Assembly (NCBI GenBank): GCA_026710565.1
Contig: JAPOQV010000385.1
Location: 1-45,510, forward strand
DNA: 45,510 bases
Direction of reading: 5' to 3'
Source of the DNA: Spirochaetaceae bacterium
Lineage (GTDB): Bacteria; Spirochaetota; Spirochaetia; SZUA-6; Bin103
A program made the translations under genes and the position numbers. The notes beneath the pieces are model-generated. The model did no database searches and was not told the origin of the DNA. It saw nothing but the letters and a program-made list of their open reading frames with translations. Shown here piece by piece: positions 1 through 7,996 of this stretch (position 1 is its first letter; each line of letters opens with the position of its first letter).

Positions 1-689
1 GCGGCCAGAGCCCCGGCGGCGGGCGGCAGGCCCCAGCGCCGGAGGTCGTCGCTCTCGCTGCGGCCCGTGACCCGCAGGCCGTAGCCGTCGGCGCTGGAGT
101 ACATCACCAGCCGCCCGCCGGTGCGCTCCAGGCCGAAGGGGACGGCGACCTCGGCGTCGCCCACCCAGACCGGGTTGTCGGGATGCTCCTGCCAGCGGAT
201 GCCGTCCGCGGAGAAGCCGACGCAGTGGCCGAGCAGCCAGCCGCCCTCCTGCGCGGCGTCGCGCTGCCCGCCCCACCACACCGCCTTGTAGCGGCGTCGC
301 GGATCGGGGTCGGCGGGATCGATGATCGGCGCCGGGTCGTGCATCATGCAGGTCGCCGCCAGCACGATGTTGTTGTCGGTGCTCCCTTCGAACTCGACGA
401 CGCCGAGCGACGGCTTGTGCCAGTCGATGCCGTCCGCGGAGGTGGCGTAGCACATGTTGGAGCCGTCGTCGGGGCCGTAGCAGGCGCCGCCCTGGTACCA
501 CGCGCGGAAGCGGCCGGCGGATTCTTCGTAGACGACCATCGCAGAGTCGATGAACGCGGCGTCCTTCTCCCATGGCCGATCGGCGCGAATGACCGGATTC
601 CGCTCGCACTTCCGCGCCTGATGGAAGCGCCGGGTGAGGCCGGACGTCTCCGCGACGAAGCGGTCGTCGATGAACAGGTGCTTTGCCAC
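1..689 (-). CDS. Propeller glycosidase-like protein (GH32/43-like), 3' end cut by window edge
   Basis: The reading frame runs off the left edge; about 229 codons are visible. I chose the GTG at 689-687 because GGAGGAG lies just upstream on the minus strand and the protein then begins VAKHLFIDDRFVA. Repeated blade-like motifs follow: AFIDSAMVVYEE, FRAWYQGG, CYATSADGIDWHKPSLG, NNIVLAA, DPDPRRRYKAVWWGG and GFSADGIRWQEHPDNPVW. The 'SADGI.W..P' pattern is typical of five-bladed propeller proteins related to glycoside hydrolase families 32, 43 and 68. No signal peptide is visible, so a cytoplasmic role is likely. The gene diverges from the GH127-like gene at 785, with about 95 bp between starts. 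Substrate cannot be told. The same superfamily recurs at 7997 and 32454. Family call fairly sure; enzymatic activity not proven. Confidence 0.75.
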   Translation of the reverse strand, partial: MAKHLFIDDRFVAETSGLTRRFHQARKCERNPVIRADRPWEKDAAFIDSAMVVYEESAGRFRAWYQGGACYGPDDGSNMCYATSADGIDWHKPSLGVVEFEGSTDNNIVLAATCMMHDPAPIIDPADPDPRRRYKAVWWGGQRDAAQEGGWLLGHCVGFSADGIRWQEHPDNPVWVGDAEVAVPFGLERTGGRLVMYSSADGYGLRVTGRSESDDLRRWGLPPAAGALA

Positions 690-784
690 GGCAACTCCTC
701 CCTCGCGCCTGTCCGTCATGCGGTGCCGGCATCGCCGGAGACCGCTCGACCGGGACCGATTCGAGGCGTACGGTTGCCCGCAGC

Positions 785-2536
785 ATGCCATGCGCGCAGG
801 GAGACGGGCCGGCTTCGCTCGACCTGGTGGAGCGCGCCGAGCTCGCCCTCAATGCGCTGACGCGCAACGTCGACGCCGCGCTGCGCTTCACCCCGTACTT
901 CGACTGCCGGCTGCAGCTCGATCCGCCGGTGCTGAGTCATCACACCTACTGGGACCACTGCGACGGCGCGGGCCGAGCCGTCGACGCGCTGGTGCTGGCG
1001 CGCGAGATGACCGGGTCCGACCTGCGCAGCGAAATCGACGTCCGCCTCAAGGAACTGGTCGCCTCGTATCAGGGCGAGCAGGGCCTGTGCTGGATACCCG
1101 AGCCCGACTTCCCGCCCCGCCCGACCAAGCGGCCGCGTCCGCCCGTGGCCGAGTTCTGGGGCCAGCGCGCCTGCCTGATGGCGTTCGTTACGTGCTACCA
1201 GCAGAGCACGGACGCCGCCGAGCGGGCCGGCCTGCGCCGGCGGATCGACGCGCTCATCCGCGGCCTTGCGAGCATCGCGGTGCGGCGCGACGGCTACTGC
1301 TACTACCCGGTGGCGGCGCGCGACCGCCCGACGGATGCCGACGAGCTGTTCTACCGGCGCGACGGGTGGGACGGCGACGTGGAGCCGACCGGCACCGGCG
1401 CCATGTGCGCGGCCGCCCCGATCCTGCGGCCCATCGTGCAGTACCTGGCGACGGGCGCCCGCAACGACGAGGCGGCGGCGCTCTGTGACGGGATCGCGCG
1501 CTACGTGGTCGAGCGAGCCTGTGACTTCCGGCCGAACGGGAGCTTTCGCGGGCACTTCCACAGCCGGGTGGCCACCGCCGCCGGCGTGCTGCAGTGGGGT
1601 CTGTTCTCCGGACAGCCCGATCTGGTGCGATGGGCGCAGGCCGTCTACCGCTTCGCCTGCACGACCGGCACCAGGTTCGGCTGGTTCCCGGAATTCGTCG
1701 GCCTCCACGCCTGCGAGACCTGCGGCATCACCGACATGATCGACATCGCCATCCAGCTCGCCCGCTCCGGACGCCCCGAATGCTGGGGCGACGCCGAGCG
1801 CTTCGGGCGCAACCACCTGGTCGAGTCCCAGTTCGTCGACGCCGAATGGGAGCGGCAGGTGCCCAAGCTGGCCCCGGCCGAGGCCGCCGGTTTCATCGCC
1901 GCATGTCCGCCGACGCAGCTCAAGCGCGAAGGCGTGCGCGACGTGCTTCCCGGGGCGTTCTCCGGCGGCAGCGCGCCCAACGGCGTCGTCGACACGCGGC
2001 GCGGCCACTGGTGGATGGGCTGCTGCAATGCGCACGGAGTACACGGGCTGTTCCTGCTATGGCATCACGCCGTGCGCGCGACGCGAACCGCGGTCCGGGT
2101 CAACATGCTGTTCGACCGCTCGACCCCGTGGGCCGACGTGCGGAGCCATCTTCCGCGGGAGGGTGTGGTCGAGGTGGCCATGCGCCAGGGTGGGTCTCTT
2201 GCCGTACGCACCCCCGCCGACGTTTCCCAAGACGAGGTTGCGGTGGAGGCCCCCGGGTGCTGGCGCTGGAGCGCGGGCTACGTCCACGCCGACGGGCTCG
2301 CGCCGGGGCAGGTGGTCACGATCCGCTTCCCGCTGCGCGACCATGACGAGCGCGTCGGCGTGCTCGGAGACGAGTATTCCGTCCTATGGCGCGGCGACAC
2401 GGTGATGGACATCGATCCGCCAGGGAGCGCCGGACCGCTGTACCGGCGCCGGGAGTCGCCGGGAGCCGCGCGTTTCCCGCAGGACGCTCGCCGCCACGCC
2501 TCGTGCCATCCGCGTGCGTCGCGCGTCGAGTGGTGA
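785..2536 (+). CDS. GH127/DUF1680-like glycosidase (beta-L-arabinofuranosidase superfamily)
   Basis: The protein is about 583 residues if it starts at ATG 785. The open frame extends upstream to an ATG at 683, but that would overlap the divergent gene's start. The middle has the Glu-x-Cys of CETCGITDMIDIA (about E311 and C313). About 100 residues later comes the Cys-Cys of WWMGCCNAHG (C413, C414). In characterised GH127 enzymes such as HypBA1 a Glu, a Cys and a Cys-Cys pair bind zinc, and one of the Cys is the nucleophile; the same set is visible here. The N-terminal half is alpha-rich with RAVDALVLAREMTG, as expected of an (alpha/alpha)6 barrel, and the C-terminus looks beta-rich. No signal peptide is evident. 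The gene precedes uptake set 1 and may act on imported arabinose-like oligosaccharides (inference). The ribosome binding site is weak, so the start is uncertain. Confidence 0.7.
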   Translation: MPCAQGDGPASLDLVERAELALNALTRNVDAALRFTPYFDCRLQLDPPVLSHHTYWDHCDGAGRAVDALVLAREMTGSDLRSEIDVRLKELVASYQGEQGLCWIPEPDFPPRPTKRPRPPVAEFWGQRACLMAFVTCYQQSTDAAERAGLRRRIDALIRGLASIAVRRDGYCYYPVAARDRPTDADELFYRRDGWDGDVEPTGTGAMCAAAPILRPIVQYLATGARNDEAAALCDGIARYVVERACDFRPNGSFRGHFHSRVATAAGVLQWGLFSGQPDLVRWAQAVYRFACTTGTRFGWFPEFVGLHACETCGITDMIDIAIQLARSGRPECWGDAERFGRNHLVESQFVDAEWERQVPKLAPAEAAGFIAACPPTQLKREGVRDVLPGAFSGGSAPNGVVDTRRGHWWMGCCNAHGVHGLFLLWHHAVRATRTAVRVNMLFDRSTPWADVRSHLPREGVVEVAMRQGGSLAVRTPADVSQDEVAVEAPGCWRWSAGYVHADGLAPGQVVTIRFPLRDHDERVGVLGDEYSVLWRGDTVMDIDPPGSAGPLYRRRESPGAARFPQDARRHASCHPRASRVEW

Positions 2537-2547
2537 TGCTCGGCGCG

Positions 2548-2569
2548 GTTTGCTCCCGATAGTGCAAAC
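2548..2569. promoter_or_regulatory. Inverted repeat upstream of uptake set 1 (possible operator)
   Basis: GTTTGC at 2548-2553 and GCAAAC at 2564-2569 are perfect inverted half-sites separated by 10 bp. They lie in the short gap just after the GH127-like stop codon and before the first permease. Half-site spacing of about 16 bp would suit a dimeric repressor, but a small RNA hairpin is equally possible. No regulator gene is adjacent. Confidence 0.3.
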
Positions 2570-2716
2570 GCGTACCGTGGGCTTTGGTGGTACCCGCCTA
2601 TCGCTGACCATGGAACGCTGATACAGGATCGGCGGCCGGCGGTCGCCACCGCGAGGCGGCCCGGGCGCCGGGCGGAGCTGATCCGCTCGATCAGGGCCGC
2701 GCCCCTGCTCTACCTG

Positions 2717-3574
2717 ATGATCGCGGCGATCATGGCATGGGCGATCCTGTTCCATTTCATCCCGATCTGGGGCATCAGCTTCGCCTTTCGGCGTTTCAAC
2801 CTGATCAGCGGTTTCTGGAGCGCCGACTGGGTCGGATTCAAGTACTTCGCCCAATTCCTGAGCGATCCGTTCGCGTTCCGGATCATCAGGAACACGGTGC
2901 TGCTGGGTTTCTGGAGCGTCGTCTTCACCTTTCCGGCGCCGATCGTGTTCGCCCTGCTGCTCAACGAGATCGGCAACTCCGCTTTCAAGCGGTCGATCCA
3001 GACGCTCACCTACCTGCCGCACTTCGTGTCGACGGTGGTCATCGTCGGCATCATCTTCCAGCTCTTCGAGTGGGAGCGCGGCATCGCCACCGACATCATC
3101 GAGCTGTTCACCGGCGAGCGGCTCAACGTGTTCATCGATCCGCGCTGGTTCCGCCCGCTCTACGTCGTGTCGAGCATCTGGCAGGAGCTCGGCTGGGGCA
3201 CGATCATCTACCTGGCGGCGCTGGCCGGCGTCAACGCCGAGCTCTACGAGGCGGCGCGCGTCGACGGCGCCGGGCGCTGGCAGCAGGCGCTGCACATCAC
3301 CGTTCCGGCCCTGATTCCGACCATCACCATCCTCTTCATCCTCAACACCCGCAACCTGGTGCAGATCGGCTTCGAGAAGGCGTTCCTGCTGCAGAATCCC
3401 GGCACCTACGAAACCGGCGACATCATCGCCACCTACGTCTACCGGCGCGGGATCGAGGGGCTGCAGTTCAGCTACGCGACCGCGGTCGGCCTGCTCAACA
3501 GCGTGATGGCGTTCGCGATCGTCCTCTCCACCCACAAGATCGTGCAGCGGCTGCGCGGCGAGGGACTCTGGTAA
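2717..3574 (+). CDS. Carbohydrate ABC transporter permease, LplB type
   Basis: Inner-membrane permease of the CUT1/MalF class (LplB subfamily). From ATG 2717 it is 285 residues with about six hydrophobic helices. The EAA loop that docks the ATPase is visible as EAARVDGAGRWQQALHITVP near residues 178-198. The first helix carries the family signature FHFIPIWGISFAFRRFN. Reading the same frame upstream of 2717 gives AELIRSIRAAPLLYL, which matches ADLIRDRWLYLML of the paralogous permease at 38867. The true start therefore probably lies upstream, yet no ATG or GTG occurs in this frame back to the preceding stop at 2536. A CTG near 2618 is one option. The partner permease follows 14 bp downstream and the binding protein next. 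No ATPase gene is present. Confidence 0.9.
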   Translation: MIAAIMAWAILFHFIPIWGISFAFRRFNLISGFWSADWVGFKYFAQFLSDPFAFRIIRNTVLLGFWSVVFTFPAPIVFALLLNEIGNSAFKRSIQTLTYLPHFVSTVVIVGIIFQLFEWERGIATDIIELFTGERLNVFIDPRWFRPLYVVSSIWQELGWGTIIYLAALAGVNAELYEAARVDGAGRWQQALHITVPALIPTITILFILNTRNLVQIGFEKAFLLQNPGTYETGDIIATYVYRRGIEGLQFSYATAVGLLNSVMAFAIVLSTHKIVQRLRGEGLW

Positions 3575-3588
3575 GGGAGACGGCGACA

Positions 3589-4536
3589 GTGCAAGCGCGA
3601 GTCCGGCAGCTACATGGCCGTCAGGCGATCTCCTCGCGCCTGTTCGACGGCTGCAACTACCTGCTCTGCTCCCTCATCGCCGTCGCCGCCCTCTACCCGT
3701 TCCTGTACATGTTCGCGCTGTCCACCAGCGACTACATCCAGATCTCCTACGGCAACGTGCGCGCCTTTCCGATCGGCTTCCACATCCGCTCGTATCAGAA
3801 CGTGCTGCGCAACACCATCATCCTGCGCGCGTACTGGAACTCCATCCTGTACACCGCGACCTACTCGATGCTGGTCATCGTGCTGTCCTCGGTGGCCGGC
3901 TACGTGCTGGCCGACCGCCGCTTTCGCCTGCACGGGGTGGTGACCGTGCTGCTGCTGGTCATGATGTTCTTCGAGGGCGGCATGATCCCGACGTTCCTGT
4001 GGGTCCGGCAGCTCGGGCTGCTGGACTCGATCTGGGCGATCGTGCTGCCGACCGCGGTGGTGCCGTTCTACATCTTCCTGTTCCGTGTCTACATCAAGGA
4101 AAACGTTCCCGACGAGCTCAAGGAGTCCGTGCACCTGGACGGCGGCAACGAGCTGGTCGTCTACTCCCGCATCGTCCTGCCGCTGATCAAGCCGATCATC
4201 GCCACCATCGGCCTGTTCGCCGCGGTGTCGATGTGGAACGAGTTCTTCCGCCCGCTGATCTATCTCAACGACCTCCAGAAGCAGCCGTTGACGCTCATAT
4301 TGCGCCGCTTCGTCGTCCTCTCCGACTTCGGCGGTGACCTGCAGAACTTTACCGACGAGAACTACTACACCGAAGCGGCACGCGAGGTCACCGATCACGA
4401 TCTGTTCACGTTCGGCTTCCTGAAGTCGATCAAGATGGCCATGACCATGATCACGGTCATCCCGATACTGCTGGTCTACCCGTTCGCGCAGCGCTACTTC
4501 GTGCGCGGCATACTCGTGGGCTCGCTCCGCGGCTGA
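3589..4536 (+). CDS. Carbohydrate ABC transporter permease, YtcP type
   Basis: Second inner-membrane permease of uptake set 1, MalG/YtcP class, 315 residues. The start is GTG 3589, preceded by AAGGGAGA at good spacing. It begins with a short cytoplasmic arm and the helix YLLCSLIAVAALYPFLYMFA. The large periplasmic loop, the FFEGGMIPTFL segment and the EAA-like loop DELKESVHLDGGNELVVYS (about residues 175-193) followed by RIVLPLIKP are family hallmarks. The C-terminus LVYPFAQRYFVRGILVGSLRG closely matches that of the second YtcP at 39836. An insert rich in acidic and aromatic residues before the last helix (LQNFTDENYYTEAAREVTD) is longer than in that paralogue. Cotranscribed with the LplB-type gene 14 bp upstream. 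Confidence 0.92.
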   Translation: MQARVRQLHGRQAISSRLFDGCNYLLCSLIAVAALYPFLYMFALSTSDYIQISYGNVRAFPIGFHIRSYQNVLRNTIILRAYWNSILYTATYSMLVIVLSSVAGYVLADRRFRLHGVVTVLLLVMMFFEGGMIPTFLWVRQLGLLDSIWAIVLPTAVVPFYIFLFRVYIKENVPDELKESVHLDGGNELVVYSRIVLPLIKPIIATIGLFAAVSMWNEFFRPLIYLNDLQKQPLTLILRRFVVLSDFGGDLQNFTDENYYTEAAREVTDHDLFTFGFLKSIKMAMTMITVIPILLVYPFAQRYFVRGILVGSLRG

Positions 4537-4540
4537 GCCG

Positions 4541-4549
4541 AAAGGAGGT
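4541..4549 (+). promoter_or_regulatory. Orphan strong Shine-Dalgarno sequence between permease and binding-protein genes
   Basis: AAAGGAGGT at 4541-4549 is a near-perfect match to the anti-SD sequence but has no start codon at a usable distance. The binding-protein gene starts at 4603 with its own AGGAGA site about 8 bp before the ATG. Such orphan sites can protect processed mRNA 5' ends by stalling ribosomes, or may be relics. The function here is inference. Confidence 0.4.
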
Positions 4550-4602
4550 AAAGACCGTACACACGGACATCTCTTCGCACTCGCTATCTCAGGAGAAACC
4601 AG

Positions 4603-6240
4603 ATGAGAACGAAAGCGTTACGCATCGCCGTCGCCGCCGCCCTGCTATGCGGTGGCGCGCTCGGCGCCGGTGCAGCGGGACAGACCGGCATGACGGCCGG
4701 GGAGCGGCCGCTGGTCGAGTTCGTCAACGACTTCGCCTACGACGGAGTCGCCGAGACCCGGTTGGCGGAGCTCTGGGGCGAGCTGACCGGCACCAACTTC
4801 GTGCCGATCAACATTCCGCGCAGCGACTACGATGCCAAGATGGCCACCTTCCTGGCGTCGGGCGACATGCCGGAGATCGCCAGCGTGCTGGATCAGACCC
4901 TGACCAACGCGGTCGACCAGTTCAAGGGCGCCCTGTTCGTCGACACCCTGGCGGAGATCGAGGCCGGCAACATGCCGGGGCTCGGCGCCCTGGTGGATGA
5001 GATCCCGGGCATCCTGCAGCACTCGGACAACGGACGCGTCTACACGCAGCCGTTCGTGAACATGGGGCTGCGCGCGGCCAACTCGAACATCCTGCTGCGC
5101 ACGGATCTGCTGGCCAAGGCCGGCTACGACGCGGACACGCTCGACGACGTGGCCCGCACGCCGGGCGGCCTGTTCGAGCTGTTCCGGGCCAGCCACCTGG
5201 CCATGAACGGCGGCTCCGAGCCGATCCTCACCAACCGGCGCGGCATCGGCCCGCGCGGCTGGATCGTCTCGCCGATCGCGCTGCAGTTCGGGACCTACAA
5301 CCGCATCTACTTCAACGAGGACAACCGCTACGAGTACGGCCCGACCATGGACCGGTTCCTGGTCGCGATCGACTTCATCCGGCAACTGCACGCCTCGGGC
5401 ATCCTGTTCCCGACCTGGGCGACCATGCCCGAAGAGGATCAGAAGCGCATCTGGCTGGAGGAGGAGCGCGCCGGCGCCTTCATCGGCAGCATGCACGGAA
5501 GCTGGGCCGGCTGGTACAACAACGGGCAACGCCCCGCGTACCAGGACGCCGGTGACTTCCACGTCATGCCGCCGGTGATCTTCGGCACCCGCGGAAGGAT
5601 CCGCACGCCGTCGCGGTCGAGCGGCGCGTTCGTCATCAGCGCGACCTCCGAGAACAAGGACGCCGCGGTGCGCGCCTCCGACTGGGCCTACACCGACGAG
5701 GGGGCCAACCTGCTGCGCTTCGGCGAGGAAGGCGTCGCCCATGCCGCCGACGACGACTCGCCCTGGGGCGGCATCTGGCTGATGAACCTGGTGGGCTGGC
5801 CGGAGGATGTGCGCCAAGCCGACCCGGACGGCACGCGGGCGACCGAATACGGCTTCGGCCGGCTGTGGCGCACCTCCCCGCGCATCATGTGGGGCAAGTC
5901 CGACCTGATCGTCTATCGCGATCACACCCTGCCGACCTACACCGGGGAGTTCATCGACGCGATCTGGATCGACAAGCTGCGGGAGTTCGGCGCCTGGAAC
6001 GACACGCCGGAACCGAAATTCCCGTTGACCGCGGACGAGCTCGATGAGCGGATCCAACTCGAAGGGGTGCTGTCCACGCTGGTGGACGAGAACGTGGTCA
6101 AGTTCACCCACGGGCAGCGGCCGATGAGCGAATGGGGCCAGTTTCAGCAGGAGCTCATCAACGCCGGCGCCGACCGGCTGGTGGAGATCTACAACACCGC
6201 GCTCGAGCGCTTCCTGGAGCAGACCGGGACGAAGCTGTAG
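4603..6240 (+). CDS. Extracellular sugar-binding protein, LplA/YtcQ type
   Basis: Periplasmic or surface solute-binding protein of uptake set 1, 545 residues. It starts at ATG 4603 behind AGGAGA. The N-terminus MRTKALRIAVAAALLCGGAL is a Sec signal peptide. The LLC there does not match a good lipobox, so a soluble periplasmic form is likely. The mature part shows family features: ASGDMPEIASV near the N-terminal lobe, TQPFVNMGLRAANSNILLRTDLL, and the C-terminal VKFTHGQRPMSEWGQFQ with GADRLVEIYNTALERF typical of LplA/YtcQ proteins. It follows the permeases after 66 bp and is followed by a strong hairpin. That would allow higher expression than the downstream enzymes. Ligand unknown; the neighbouring glycosidases suggest an oligosaccharide. 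Confidence 0.9.
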   Translation: MRTKALRIAVAAALLCGGALGAGAAGQTGMTAGERPLVEFVNDFAYDGVAETRLAELWGELTGTNFVPINIPRSDYDAKMATFLASGDMPEIASVLDQTLTNAVDQFKGALFVDTLAEIEAGNMPGLGALVDEIPGILQHSDNGRVYTQPFVNMGLRAANSNILLRTDLLAKAGYDADTLDDVARTPGGLFELFRASHLAMNGGSEPILTNRRGIGPRGWIVSPIALQFGTYNRIYFNEDNRYEYGPTMDRFLVAIDFIRQLHASGILFPTWATMPEEDQKRIWLEEERAGAFIGSMHGSWAGWYNNGQRPAYQDAGDFHVMPPVIFGTRGRIRTPSRSSGAFVISATSENKDAAVRASDWAYTDEGANLLRFGEEGVAHAADDDSPWGGIWLMNLVGWPEDVRQADPDGTRATEYGFGRLWRTSPRIMWGKSDLIVYRDHTLPTYTGEFIDAIWIDKLREFGAWNDTPEPKFPLTADELDERIQLEGVLSTLVDENVVKFTHGQRPMSEWGQFQQELINAGADRLVEIYNTALERFLEQTGTKL

Positions 6241-6260
6241 TCCGCTCGCGGCACACAGAC

Positions 6261-6291
6261 GGCGGGCCGGGCCCGATGGGTCCGGCCCGCC
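6261..6291 (+). terminator. Strong GC hairpin after the binding-protein gene
   Basis: A 14-bp stem is formed by 6261-6274 and 6278-6291 with one G-U pair and a three-base GAT loop (GGCGGGCCGG pairs with CCGGCCCGCC). It begins 20 bp after the stop codon. No long U tract follows, so it may be a partial terminator or an RNA-stabilising hairpin separating the transport genes from the enzymes at 6316 onward. Confidence 0.6.
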
Positions 6292-6315
6292 TCGCATGTT
6301 CAGAAAGGAGAGAGC

Positions 6316-7977
6316 ATGAAGAGCGTTCCTGATACCGGGACCGCGTTCGTGGCGCGTGATCCGGGCACCTGGCAGGGATTCCCCGGAATGTGCCTGACCC
6401 CGGCCGGCCGGCTGGTGCTCGGCGTCAAGCAGGCATACGGCCACGGCGCGTCGCGCTGGCAGCGGGTGGTGACGATGGTGAGCGATGACCGAGGCCGCAC
6501 CTGGACGGCGCCGGCCACCCTGGTGGAGGGCGACTTCGACCGCGAGCTGCCGTTCGTGGCTACCGGCGGCCTCTACCTCACCGCGCTGCGCGACGGCCGG
6601 GTGCTCATGCACTACTTCACCGAGGACTGGCCGGAGCGCAAGCCCACCACGCCGGTGATCCACGTCAGCGATGACGCCGGCATCACCTGGTCCGGGCCCA
6701 TGCGCATGACGCGGGACCTGGAGTTCCGTCAGGACGGCGCCGTCCTGGAGCGGCGGGCCGGCGATCTGGTGGTCTACAGCGGCCTGAACCGGCTGCTGCG
6801 CTCGGTCGATCGGGGCGAGACGTGGGAGCCGCACGGAGACCCGGTCGTGCCGGACGACTGTCCGCTGCAGCTCGCCGAATCATGTTTGGCAGAGTTGACC
6901 GACGGCCGCCTGATCATCCTCATGCGCGAGAACCACTACGCCAATTTCCCGATGTTCGTCGCCGTCTCCTCGGATGGCGGAGGAACCTGGAGCCGGCCCC
7001 GACCCACCCCGTTCATCGGCCACTGGCCCGCCGCGTTCGACCTGGGCGACGAAACCCACCTGCTGGCCTACCGCAATGTCGGCGGCCGCGCGGGCAGCGT
7101 GGCGTGGCGGGGCGATCTGGGCGCGCTGCCGGAGTACCGCGTGTCGTCCTGCCGCTACGGGGAGGACGGCGCGGCGGAGCTCACCGGCGACGGACTGGTG
7201 CTGGACACCGGGCGGCGGCCGGGATCGTTCGTCCAGTTCTACCTCATGCCGGCCGACGATCAGGCGGCGCACGTGGTCATCGAAGCGGAGCTGCGCTGCC
7301 TGGCCAACGCCGGACAGGCGTGCAGCATCGGCCTGCGCGGCGCCGGCTGGCTGCGCGTCTTCCCCGACCACCTCGACCTGGAGCATAGCCCCAACCACAG
7401 CCGCGTCCCGATCGACGGAACGTCCTGGCACCGCTACCGCATCGAGCTCGAGCGAGGGACCCTGCGCGTCTCGGTCGACGGCACGCAGGTCCTGCACTAC
7501 CCGGCGATCGACCTGGCGCCGGTGAGCCACGTCCCGTGCAACGCCTTCGGCTGCGCGTTCGCGTACCGGGAGCTGCCGCGCCCCGAGCACTACCCGATGC
7601 GGGTGCGGCTGCCCACCTACGTGCGTCCCGGCAACGCCGGCCGTAGCGTGTGGCGCTCCGTGCACCTGGACATCACCGGCAACCGCTGGCTGCCGGACTA
7701 CCGCTACCGGTGGCGCCACGACCGCGACGGGCTGCCGGACGCCTTCCAGGAGCGCCACCTCCTGGAGCTGGAGTACTGCCGCGATGCCGGCGACTGGGGC
7801 AAGCCGGTGCCGGTGGCGTTCGGGGACGGCGAGTGCTTCGCCGTCGACTACTTCGGCAACGGCATGCCGGTCGGCTCCGACGCGCTCGCCTGGCTGCAGC
7901 CCGACCGGGGCCACAACTGCTACGTGAACGGCTACCGGTTCCGCCTGCAGGACCTGCCGGCGCCCGCGCTACCGTGA
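6316..7977 (+). CDS. BNR-repeat sialidase-like protein with C-terminal LamG-like domain
   Basis: A 553-residue protein starting at ATG 6316 behind AGAAAGGAGAGAG. Four Asp-box (BNR) motifs are visible: SDDRGRTW (about residue 56), SDDAGITW (118), SVDRGETW (164) and SSDGGGTW (219). These mark a six-bladed sialidase-type propeller. Residues about 290-400 (VVIEAELRCLANAGQ, GTSWHRYRIELERGTLRVSVDGTQVLHY) look like a concanavalin/LamG-like beta sandwich, as found attached to glycosidases. No signal peptide is visible. Sialidase activity itself is not assured: many such proteins of environmental bacteria are annotated only as exo-alpha-sialidase-like. It lies between the uptake genes and another glycosidase-like gene 19 bp downstream, consistent with one catabolic operon. 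Confidence 0.8.
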   Translation: MKSVPDTGTAFVARDPGTWQGFPGMCLTPAGRLVLGVKQAYGHGASRWQRVVTMVSDDRGRTWTAPATLVEGDFDRELPFVATGGLYLTALRDGRVLMHYFTEDWPERKPTTPVIHVSDDAGITWSGPMRMTRDLEFRQDGAVLERRAGDLVVYSGLNRLLRSVDRGETWEPHGDPVVPDDCPLQLAESCLAELTDGRLIILMRENHYANFPMFVAVSSDGGGTWSRPRPTPFIGHWPAAFDLGDETHLLAYRNVGGRAGSVAWRGDLGALPEYRVSSCRYGEDGAAELTGDGLVLDTGRRPGSFVQFYLMPADDQAAHVVIEAELRCLANAGQACSIGLRGAGWLRVFPDHLDLEHSPNHSRVPIDGTSWHRYRIELERGTLRVSVDGTQVLHYPAIDLAPVSHVPCNAFGCAFAYRELPRPEHYPMRVRLPTYVRPGNAGRSVWRSVHLDITGNRWLPDYRYRWRHDRDGLPDAFQERHLLELEYCRDAGDWGKPVPVAFGDGECFAVDYFGNGMPVGSDALAWLQPDRGHNCYVNGYRFRLQDLPAPALP

Positions 7978-7996
7978 TGCTCGCGGAGGCAAGCCC

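Noticed and set aside
716..2044. Long open frames on the minus strand opposite the GH127-like gene and many similar frames elsewhere
   Set aside because: They are opposite-strand shadows of a GC-rich gene. They are rich in Arg, Ala, Gly and His with no domain motif and no ribosome binding site.
4645..6834. A 729-codon minus-strand frame opposite the set 1 binding protein
   Set aside because: It is antisense to two clear genes, lacks motifs and spans their intergenic hairpin. Codon bias places it as a shadow frame.
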